The translations under genes were made by a program, and so were the position numbers. Below are positions 1-6,867 of a DNA stretch of 64,000 bases, one piece after another; positions within the stretch are counted from its first letter, which is position 1, and each line of letters starts with the position of its first letter. Source of the stretch: an uncultured Clostridia bacterium (GTDB lineage Bacteria; Bacillota; Clostridia; Oscillospirales; Ruminococcaceae); assembly GCA_945923775.1 (NCBI GenBank), contig CAMELR010000005.1, positions 1-64,000 on the forward strand. Direction: 5' to 3'. The notes under the pieces are model-generated. The model saw only the letters and a program-made list of their open reading frames with translations. It was not told the DNA's origin and made no database searches.

Positions 1-28
1 TTTACTAATCGTGCTTAATTCCTAATTT

Positions 29-835
29 GTGGGATTTGTGCGGTGTTGCCCTAACACTTTAATTGACGAGGCAACAAAGCTGCTTGTTGATGAACTTCAT
101 CTTCCTGCAATTGAGAATTTTGATGTATCTCTTTATAAAAAAGATGCTCCCGTCGATACTTTTGGCGTGAAATTGAGAGAATTGAACGGTAGAGTTGATG
201 CATCGTATCATGTTCCAATAGTTGATGCTATTGTTAAACATTTGAAGAAATACGCGGCAGAGGTGACTACTATCGGGGATAAAAGAATAAGCTCTGATGT
301 TGTTCTTCCAGGAAGATTCAAGCGTGTTTATGTTGATGAAGAATATGGAACCGTATTATTTGACGGTAAGCAAATGTACGAACTGGATTCATCAAACAAA
401 AAATACTTATCTAAAAGCAAGCATGATAAACGCATCATTGATGAACTTGAAATTCAAGAGAATATGACTCTCATATCTCGAAGTGGTACAATAGGAAAAG
501 TATGCCTTGTTCCCAAACATTGGCAAAATTGGGTAGCAAGTGAGCATATTATTCGTGTTGTCCCAGCAAATGTTGACGTTGCAGGCTATATCTCTATTTT
601 CTTATCATCAGATTATGGATATGAACTTATTAAGCGCTTTACTTATGGTTTAGTTGTAGACGAAATTGATGACAATCATGTTAAGCAAATACAAATTCCG
701 TTGTTAAAGAATCAGCTTATACAGAAGAGAATCAATGACCTTGCTCTTGAGGCAAATGCAAAACGATATGAGGCATATAAACTTGAACAGCAGGCACTGA
801 GAATAATGGATGAGGAAGTTATCTATGAAAAGTGA
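29..835 (+). CDS. Type I restriction specificity (HsdS)-like fragment
   Basis: HsdS subunits recognise the DNA target of type I restriction-modification complexes through target recognition domains (TRDs). Residues 54-63 (GRVDASYHVP) match the usual opening of a TRD, and residues 150-162 (SRSGTIGKVCLVP) the common TRD core. The end, with Arg/Leu-rich helix after LIQKRINDLA, looks like the conserved dimerising helix. At 268 aa it is shorter than a two-TRD HsdS (about 400 aa). The GTG start at 29 is only the first possible one: the same frame is open to a TAA at 23-25, so the gene may be truncated or continue frameshifted beyond the window edge. No methylase or HsdR gene is visible. It could also be the tail of a methylase-specificity fusion. 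Base composition is AT-rich compared with the chromosome to the right. Confidence 0.6.
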   Translation: MGFVRCCPNTLIDEATKLLVDELHLPAIENFDVSLYKKDAPVDTFGVKLRELNGRVDASYHVPIVDAIVKHLKKYAAEVTTIGDKRISSDVVLPGRFKRVYVDEEYGTVLFDGKQMYELDSSNKKYLSKSKHDKRIIDELEIQENMTLISRSGTIGKVCLVPKHWQNWVASEHIIRVVPANVDVAGYISIFLSSDYGYELIKRFTYGLVVDEIDDNHVKQIQIPLLKNQLIQKRINDLALEANAKRYEAYKLEQQALRIMDEEVIYEK

Positions 836-838
836 GGG

Positions 839-1600
839 ATGAATTTGTCAGGGTACAAGGAATGGATTGATAATGCCGAGATAAACATTGATTATTATTC
901 AGCTTTTCTCAAAGCATGGATAGCTTTTAATGCTTGGTATAATTATGAAATCAATGGAAAGACTGACAACAATGTATTGAAAAAATATGTGAAGATAGTC
1001 GATTCAAATCATATATTACTAATCTCTTAGCCTCTGAAGATTCAGAGGCTAAGACATATATGGATAATGTTGCCAAATTGCATGAGGCTTTAATGAACTC
1101 CCCGTTAAAGAGCCAAGAATATTTTGGAATTAAACAGGATATTTCTTTTTCTCAAATTGCTGTTAAAAACAAAAGTTCAGATAATCATTTTGAGCATAGA
1201 GGAGTAAAATATAAATGCTCCAAATGCAAAGCCAAGATTTTAACAGTTGTTACCGATACTAGAACCAGCAATGATTTGCTTAATTACGAACAGGATGCGT
1301 GGGATTAAGCAGCAAACTGATTTTAAGATGCTTACTTCCGAACGAAGATCAAAATGTGAAGAGTTATACAAGGTTATGGTTCCTTACATAGTATCAAGTG
1401 TAATTTACACTGAAAGCAAGGAATCAAAAGGCAAAAAAATTGGTGCATACTTATTTGTAAATGACAATGATAGAATTGCTGCGGCTATCATTCAAATTTT
1501 ATATATGCTTCGGTGCTGTTTAGCTCATGGAGATATAACTCCAGACAAAAAACAAGTGATGTATATAGATATGCTTATGAAGTTTTACTCTGTCCACTAA
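839..1600 (+). pseudogene. HEPN-like protein broken by two frameshifts
   Basis: Three overlapping reading frames make one protein of about 250 aa. Frame 2 from 839 (SGYKEWIDNAEINIDYYSAF) passes to frame 1 near 985-1000, continuing as RFKSYITNLLASEDSEAKTY. It returns to frame 2 near 1300 as KQQTDFKMLTSERRSKCEEL. The two shifts compensate. The last segment contains RCCLAH, which fits the R-x4-6-H catalytic motif of HEPN ribonuclease domains, and the first part is helical with a W-rich start as in HEPN proteins. It starts 3 bp after the HsdS-like gene, so both belong to one defence-type unit. Real decay, programmed shifting or two sequencing errors are all possible. I do not recognise a named family. 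Confidence 0.55.
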
Positions 1601-1634
1601 AAAAGCTTAAATAACCATAAGATCATTATTTGTT

Positions 1635-2339
1635 TTACTCCCCATTCCCCGTCAGCATAAAATCATAGCTGACATTAAACGCTTCCGATATTCTTACAAG
1701 GTCTGAGAAATTCAGACCTTTTTTCTTTTCAGCAGGCAGAGCAAGGTCGTACAAGTTCCGTATCTTCTTTGCAGACAGCTTTATACCTAATAAGTTCTCC
1801 ATAGTGATATTCTTCTTAGCAAGGTTAGAAATAATAACAGATGAGATCCTTACTTGAAGGTAGCTGTAATCCGCATTTCCGGAAAGCTTCTCAAGAACAT
1901 TGAGAACAAGATCTTTTGCCGGAATTACGGAGTCCGTTTTCTGTTCAGCATTTGTATCGCTAATTAGTCCAGCGGGAACAAGATATTCCACGGAGCAGTT
2001 AATATATTCGGCAATCCTTTTCAAGTCTGAAAAGGAAATATCCGTTCCCGAAATCATGCTCGCGATATGATCCGGATGTGCTGTCATAACTCTATATACT
2101 TTCTTGATTGAGTTTCCGTCATCTGATATGACCATGCTGCTTTCAGCGTCATCTTCCTCAAAGAAATAATCAACAGGCACATCAAAGTGTTCCGATAATT
2201 TTGCAAGAATATCGGAATTTACGGTTGAGCCGTTCTGCCATCTTTTCAGATTTGTTGCACTTAACCCCAATGACTTAAGCAGTGGGGTTGGCTTTTCATT
2301 ATGCTCCTCACAGAGCTTAATTAATTGGTTATAAAACAC
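1635..2339 (-). CDS. XRE-family transcriptional regulator
   Basis: A 234-aa regulator with an N-terminal helix-turn-helix (FYNQLIKLCEEHNEKPTPLL, then LGLSATNLKRWQNG and DYFF), followed by two more segments that resemble degenerate HTH repeats (FSDLKRIAEYINCSVEYLV; FSDLVRISEAFNVSYDFML). The GTG start at 2339 is chosen over an upstream ATG because AGGAGG lies at 2346-2351, right before it, and the HTH begins there. It is transcribed away from the Xis-like gene at 2540. Three CACTTGTAGTG-like operator candidates lie between them, one inside the opposing promoter, so it probably represses the element 1 excision/replication genes and perhaps itself. Confidence 0.75.
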   Translation of the reverse strand: MFYNQLIKLCEEHNEKPTPLLKSLGLSATNLKRWQNGSTVNSDILAKLSEHFDVPVDYFFEEDDAESSMVISDDGNSIKKVYRVMTAHPDHIASMISGTDISFSDLKRIAEYINCSVEYLVPAGLISDTNAEQKTDSVIPAKDLVLNVLEKLSGNADYSYLQVRISSVIISNLAKKNITMENLLGIKLSAKKIRNLYDLALPAEKKKGLNFSDLVRISEAFNVSYDFMLTGNGE

Positions 2340-2378
2340 AGAAAACCTCCTGAGTTGTTGTTGAATTCTCACAAAAAT

Positions 2379-2440
2379 CACTTTTAGTTTACTTGTGGTC
2401 ACTCGAAAGTATTGACAAATCACTTGTAGTGGATTATAAT
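2379..2440 (+). promoter_or_regulatory. Promoter with three operator-like sites
   Basis: TTGACA at 2412-2417 and TATAAT at 2435-2440 are both perfect consensus with a 17-bp spacer, reading towards the Xis-like gene. The 11-bp inverted repeat CACTTGTAGTG (2421-2431) sits inside the spacer. Two related sites, CACTTTTAGTT (2379-2389) and TACTTGTGGTC (2390-2400), lie upstream. This is the expected layout of a repressor-controlled promoter; the divergent XRE protein is the likely repressor (inference). Confidence 0.7.
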
Positions 2441-2539
2441 AAACGCGGTAGATAACACACAACAAGTTATTTCAAAATGCTTATAGTGTTATTATATCAC
2501 ACTCGTGTCAAATAGTCAATATTAAAGGAGGTATTTACC

Positions 2540-2767
2540 ATGGCTTACACCAATCACCCCAAATTCACCGGCCGCAACGTACCTATCGCCGAAATCGCAC
2601 GTGCAACGGGCAAGAACCCGCAGTTTATACGTATCGGCTTACAGAGAGGGATCCTGCCGTTTGGAGTTACAATGAAAAGTGAAGGATCATCAGAGTACAC
2701 TTACTATTGCTCCGACAAGCTGGTTTGGGAAGCGACCGGCTACTTTAAGGAGGATCAGTATGAATGA
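2540..2767 (+). CDS. Excisionase-like DNA-binding protein
   Basis: A 75-aa protein with IAEIARATGKNPQFIRIGLQ, a winged-helix/MerR-like helix-turn-helix found in excisionases (Xis) and small regulators of integrative elements. An AAAGGAGG site lies 8 bp before the ATG. It follows the operator-bearing promoter at 2412-2440 and overlaps the next gene by 8 bp (ATG at 2760). Likely role: directionality factor or regulator for excision of element 1, whose integrase survives only as a remnant at 5.1-5.9 kb, so it may no longer have a partner. Confidence 0.6.
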   Translation: MAYTNHPKFTGRNVPIAEIARATGKNPQFIRIGLQRGILPFGVTMKSEGSSEYTYYCSDKLVWEATGYFKEDQYE

Positions 2768-3444
2768 AACGGAGTATGACCCTATTGCTGATTATCAGGA
2801 TCAGCTCATAAAAATGATGGATCCGTCATATTTACATACTGTATCCATGGACGAGCTTTACGAAACAGTTTATCAGAACAAACAGCCTATCATAGACGGT
2901 CTGCTATATCCATGCACCTACCTGTTTGTAGGCGCACCAAAAATAGGTAAAAGTTTTATGATGGCACAATTTGCCTATCATGTCAGTACTGGATCCCCAC
3001 TCTGGAACTATCCGGTTCGGCAAGGTGACGTGCTTTACCTTGCCCTTGAAGACGATTACCGCCGCTTGCAGAAACGCCTGTATCGTATGTTCGGAGCGGA
3101 AAGCACGAAAAATCTGCATTTCGCTGTAAATTCAAATCAGCTGGATAACGGTCTGGACAAGCAGCTTGAAGGATTCTTGCAGGAACACCCGAACACAAAA
3201 CTGATAATTATTGACACTCTCCAGAAAGTCCGCGAAGTCGGCGGCGCTGATTATAGCTACTCTAACGACTATCAGGTCATAACAAGGCTGAAACAATTTT
3301 CGGATAATCATGAAGTCTAACAAGCTGACCCGAAAGCTGAATATAAATGCAGGAAAACTGCTGAATGACTACGGCATAGAATATGCCAATACACGCACTC
3401 ACAACGGCAGAACCATTACTTTTCAATTGAAAAATCCGCTTTAG
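2760..3444 (+). pseudogene. RepA-like AAA ATPase, frameshifted/deleted
   Basis: Family: AAA_25/RepA-type hexameric helicases of mobile elements. The first frame (2760-3320, 186 aa) has Walker A GAPKIGKS at residues 58-65, ALEDD at about 95-99 and Walker B LIIIDT at about 148-153. It stops soon after QVITRLKQFSDNHEV. A different frame, 3310-3444, then encodes a 44-aa tail (MKSNKLTRKLNINAGKLL, then YGIEYANTRT) that looks like the C-terminal winged-helix end of the same kind of protein. The middle, normally over 100 aa, is missing. So an internal deletion joined the two ends out of frame. Start is the ATG after AAGGAGG at 2747-2753. Confidence 0.65.
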
Positions 3445-3555
3445 CGTGACGATGGTGACGGTCGTGACGATACTTTAGGTAGTGGGAGGAGGTGTCTATT
3501 TTATCGTCACCATCGTCACAACCGTCGCGCATAGTGAAAAATGAAAGGAATATTT

Positions 3556-3846
3556 ATGGATAACACAGAACCAATTGGGCGCTTCGGAACAGAGTGGCAA
3601 AAGTTCATGCAAGAAAACTATCCAGACATTATTACTGCTGAGCTTGTCGGAGATAAATTCGATGAACTCGCAAGGATAATCGATGCAGAAGCGTGGGAAA
3701 TGTGGGAACTGCTCCGCAGGCAGTATGCAGAAAAGAATCCCCGTCCGAAAACCTTTACCGAAATAGCGGCATGGGAGAAAACACGCAGTCTGTACGTTGA
3801 ACACGAGGTTATGGAGCAAGTTGTCCTTTGCTGCCGCAGCTGTTGA
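3556..3846 (+). CDS. tnpV: TnpV-like transposon-encoded protein
   Basis: A 96-aa protein clearly related to the one at 6291-6596 (shared GRxGTxWQxFMQENYP, WELLR-QYA, WEKTR-LYVxHEVMEQVVL). TnpV proteins are small, of unknown function, and occur in mobilizable elements of Firmicutes. The ATG at 3556 is preferred over 3541 because AAAGGA precedes it by 6 bp. The C-terminus (CCRSC) diverges from the usual RFRE ending, so the last codons may be altered by a rearrangement. Confidence 0.65.
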   Translation: MDNTEPIGRFGTEWQKFMQENYPDIITAELVGDKFDELARIIDAEAWEMWELLRRQYAEKNPRPKTFTEIAAWEKTRSLYVEHEVMEQVVLCCRSC

Positions 3847-4124
3847 GTTTCTTTCAGAAATTCTTTTTTCAGTTTTGCAAAAACATTGCAAACCCAAGAT
3901 TGCAAAACCTCTGTATATAAAATTCTTGCAATGTTGCAACCTTGAATTTGCTTTCAGCAAATACGGCTGTCGTTTCGGCAGCAAACGCACGGATAATGAT
4001 TGCATTATCCGAATCCCCCGCCCCTCGGAGAGCCCCGTACCTGTGATAGCTTGCTGTCACAGGTATTAAGGGGTTACCAATGGCAGAGCCGTTGGTAAAA
4101 ATACCGCAGCGAAAGGAGAAATTA
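3847..4124 (+). other. Non-coding region upstream of mob with TTGCAA array and oriT-like hairpin
   Basis: Five copies of the palindromic hexamer TTGCAA lie at 3875, 3886, 3900, 3926 and 3934. An inverted repeat ACCTGTGA (4039-4046) / TCACAGGT (4057-4064) lies shortly before the mob start and resembles the hairpin element of MobV-type transfer origins. No convincing gene. Confidence 0.45.
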
Positions 4125-5290
4125 GTGAAAGCGAAAACCATATCTCATTGTCAGGGCAAGGGCAGCCTTTCCCATAACAACCGCGCATTTAAGCCGAAAA
4201 ATGTAGACAGCTCCCGCAGCAGTCAGAATGTCACCTTTGTAAATATGTCAATAACTGAGGCTTATGATAAATGCTTTTCGGAAGCAGTCGAGCGTTACAA
4301 CGCAAAGCAGAAACGAGCCGACCGCCGTATCAAGGACGGGTATTTCCGCTACGCATTCTCCCACGCACCCAGCAATAACGTGATTACCGCAGCAGATAAG
4401 CGCAAAAGCTTTTACGAAGATGTTGTGCAGATAGGCGACAGGAGCGATACGGGAATAGGCACAGCTGACGCAGAAACTGCCGCCAAATGTCTTACCGAAT
4501 ATATGCAGGGGTTTTCCGAGCGCAACCCGAACTTCTTTGTTTTCAATGCTGTTCTTCATGTTGACGAAGCTACGCCGCACCTGCATATCGACTATATCCC
4601 TATCGGGCATTACAAGCGGGGTGTTGACACGCAGAATGGTTTGGCGCAGGCTCTTAAAGAAATGGGTTACGGTGAGGGCGAGAACACCATAAATCGTTGG
4701 AGGCTGGCGGAGCGTGATGTTCTCGCTGAAATATGCCGCAAGCACGAAATAGAAATTGCCGAAACGCAAAAAGGCAGAGGTTACACCTACACCGTTGAGC
4801 AGTACAAGCAACACAAGGACACGATATCCGCCCTTGAACAGCAAAAGGCGGAGCTTTCAGATAATCTGGACGAGCTGAAACTGCTGAACGACGCCGCCGA
4901 GAGCGAGGGCATAGAAAGCACAAAACTGCCTTTCAACAAAAGAATGGTTTCCGAGGAGGAGTTCAGCAAACTTTAAGCGGCGAAAAAGACAGCAGCTGTG
5001 AGAGAAACTACTCTTGACCACCGAGAAAAAATCATAGCTGAAAAAGAAACTGCAATATCCCAAAGAGAAGCGGAGCTTTCCGAAAAGCTGACGGACGCAT
5101 AAAATTCCTATATGAAGTATAACGAGCTTGCTGACGAACTGCTTGATGACAGCAAAGCATATCATAAACTTCTTCCGAGATATAAGGTGCTTGAAGAACT
5201 CTGCCAAACAGCAGAGAGCCAGCTTAGCAAAGCCAAAGAGAACATAACAGCCGCCGTAAGGCATATAACCGATATTGCAAAGCTGCTGAA
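4125..5290 (+). pseudogene. mobV: MobV-family relaxase, truncated and interrupted
   Basis: MobV (Mob_Pre) relaxases nick the transfer origin of small mobilizable elements. TISHCQGKGSLSHNNR opens the protein and the metal-binding motif H-x-D-E-x-x-P-H-L-H is present as HVDEATPHLH. The GTG at 4125 is chosen because AAAGGAG lies 8 bp upstream. A TAA at 4974-4976 ends the frame after 283 aa. The same frame continues (AAKKTAAVRETTLDHREKII) with a second TAA at 5100-5102 and further coiled-coil-like sequence. At about 5290 it passes into integrase sequence without a frame change. The relaxase domain is intact but the tail is broken, so the gene is probably decaying. Confidence 0.75.
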
Positions 5291-5912
5291 TCAGTTGTAT
5301 GAGTATGCTATGAAGTACGAATACTGCAACAAGGACTATTCGCAGTATGTCGATATACTGAAATACAAGAACAGGAATCCTAACCGCACCGACCGCAGTC
5401 CGTTCAGCAGTGAGGAAATCGAAGCGCTTTGGGTGCAGAAGAATAATCGATACGCACAGATCGTCCTTATGCTGATATACAGCGGTGTTCGTGTATCGGA
5501 ACTGCTTGACCTCAAACGGGAAAATAAACATATTGACGAGCATTACTTCAATGTCGTTGAAAGCAAGACTGAAAACGGAATACGCATAGTTCCCATAGCA
5601 GACAAAACCTACCCGTTTTTCAGGAAGTGGTATGACGATGACTGTGAGTACCTGCTGCACACGCCAGAGGGCGCTCATTTTGACTATCGAAACTACTATG
5701 ATTCTTACTGGACGCCTGTTATGGAGCTTATCGGGTGCTCCCACAAGCCACACGATACTCGGCACACCTGCATTTCCATGCTTACTGAAAAGGAAGTATC
5801 TCCCACGATGATAAAGAAAATCGTTGGGCACTCCGGCGCTATGTCGCTGACGGAGAGAGTTTACACTCATGTCAATGTGCAGGAACTGTTGAGGGCTATA
5901 AACAGGATATGA
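5112..5912 (+). pseudogene. Tyrosine integrase catalytic domain fused to relaxase tail
   Basis: The first 60 or so residues are the tail of the preceding relaxase. From LYEYAMKYEYCNKDYSQYV onwards the sequence is that of a Tn916-type integrase: the end of the core-binding domain, then the catalytic domain with R (SGVRVSELL), K (ESKTENG), H-x-x-R (HDTRH), H (GHSG) and Y (VYTHVN). The arm-binding and most of the core-binding domain are missing. A deletion has therefore joined mob to int in frame. All catalytic residues are present, but without DNA-binding arms it is unlikely to work. Confidence 0.75.
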
Positions 5913-5921
5913 AATAAAAAA

Positions 5922-5957
5922 GGCATTCACCAAACGATGAATGCCTTGATTTTTGTT
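5922..5957 (+). terminator. Terminator after integrase remnant
   Basis: GGCATTCA (5922-5929) pairs perfectly with TGAATGCC (5938-5945), followed by a T-rich stretch. Confidence 0.7.
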
Positions 5958-5983
5958 AGTTGCTTGTTAGTTTTATGTTAGTT
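5954..5983 (+). repeat. Three TGTTAGTT repeats at 11-bp spacing (integrase arm sites)
   Basis: TGTTAGTT occurs at 5954-5961, 5965-5972 and 5976-5983, exactly 11 bp apart, one helical turn. Tyrosine integrases of the Tn916 type bind such phased direct repeats near element ends. They lie between the integrase remnant and the rpsI-derived 15-mer at 6072, where arm sites of element 1 are expected. Confidence 0.6.
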
Positions 5984-6071
5984 GTAGTCTGTGATTTGCC
6001 TGTTTCCAAGCAAACACACAGCGCCACAAGCTGCATAAACAAGCGCTTTGATAGCTCCCGAAAGGGATAAA

Positions 6072-6086
6072 GATTATCTCTTGGAG
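6072..6086. repeat. attL-like copy of rpsI 3' end
   Basis: GATTATCTCTTGGAG is identical over 15 bp to 17772-17786, which covers the rpsI stop codon and final codons. Flanking bases differ on both sides. Read as the left core site of element 2 and the former right end of element 1. Confidence 0.7.
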
Positions 6087-6202
6087 TTTTGGATAGCGGT
6101 TCGAGCGCTTTTGCGTGTCCTGCCGTGAACCGCATAACAGCGCGGATTTTCGGGCACCCTATTCAATTTTATTCAGCGGCTTTTTGCAAGCTGCTGTAAC
6201 AT

Positions 6203-6225
6203 TAAAGACCAAATAAAGACCAAGT
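6203..6225 (+). repeat. Left 23-bp arm-type direct repeat
   Basis: A perfect 23-bp match to 17698-17720 in the same orientation. Internally it is two units, TAAAGACCAAA and TAAAGACCAAG, with an 11-bp period. This fits integrase arm-binding sites at the two ends of element 2. Confidence 0.7.
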
Positions 6226-6290
6226 AAACCTGTTGTGACAACCCTCTGCAAATAGCTTTTATCAAATCATTATTATTGGAGGTTATCATT

Positions 6291-6596
6291 ATGAGCAATA
6301 GCATAATCAAGGAAGAAGAACTCACAATCGGTCGCTGGGGCACTGCTTGGCAGCGGTTTATGCAGGAGAACTACCCTGCCGAAGCCGAGGAACTGATGAA
6401 GACCGCTCGCTGGGACGAACTTGCTCTTGAGATTGACCGAGAAGCGTACAGCCTTTGGGAGTTGCTCCGTAAGCAGTACGCAAAGGCAAATTCCCGCCCG
6501 ACCACCTTTATGGAAACGATGAAATGGGAGAAAACACGAGGCTTATATGTTGACCACGAGGTTATGGAGCAGGTTGTGCTGCGGTTCAGGGAATGA
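6291..6596 (+). CDS. tnpV: TnpV-like transposon-encoded protein
   Basis: A 101-aa homologue of the protein at 3556-3846 with the intact ending VVLRFRE. The ATG at 6291 has GGAGG 8 bp upstream and is preferred to the one at 6276. It is the first gene of element 2, next to the left arm repeat. Function is unknown in the family; it is a marker of Tn4451-like and related mobilizable elements. Confidence 0.75.
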   Translation: MSNSIIKEEELTIGRWGTAWQRFMQENYPAEAEELMKTARWDELALEIDREAYSLWELLRKQYAKANSRPTTFMETMKWEKTRGLYVDHEVMEQVVLRFRE

Positions 6597-6682
6597 GAAG
6601 CCACATTCACCCGTGCCGGAATGCGTCAAGGCGAGTATAGTATAAGCCGACCTACGGGAGTAAGTCGGCTTCTTTTATTAAC

Positions 6683-6865
6683 CTATTTATTGGCTATCGG
6701 TTTTCTTGTTTTAACATTGGGTCGAGGTGTGTTTATCGGGATTCTCCACGGGCTTCCTGGAGCATCCTGCTCTGCTTCTATTCTCTTTTCGCGGCACAGT
6801 TTTGAAATGGTTTGCTGCGGAATGCCCCATTTTTCAGAGGCTTCCTTTGTTCCCATAAACTCCAT
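6683..6865 (-). CDS. Small helix-turn-helix protein
   Basis: A 60-aa protein with TKEASEKWGIPQQTISKLCR, a helix-turn-helix of the excisionase/HTH_17 kind, followed by a basic, Pro-rich tail (RIPINTPRPNVKTRK). Its start is 2 bp after the stop of the zinc-ribbon gene on the same strand, so the two are translationally coupled. It may regulate the cargo or act as a second directionality factor. Confidence 0.6.
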   Translation of the reverse strand: MEFMGTKEASEKWGIPQQTISKLCREKRIEAEQDAPGSPWRIPINTPRPNVKTRKPIANK

Positions 6866-6867
6866 AG

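Larger units (their letters stand above)
5984..6290. other. Junction between two integrated elements
   Basis: No gene. The stretch holds the left copy of the rpsI 3'-end sequence (6072-6086), the left 23-bp arm repeat of element 2 (6203-6225) and the leader of the second tnpV with GGAGG at 6278-6282. Confidence 0.6.

Noticed and set aside
5954-5983. CRISPR-like repeat array (TGTTAGTT x3)
   Set aside because: Units are 8 bp with 3-bp gaps and no spacers; they fit integrase arm sites.
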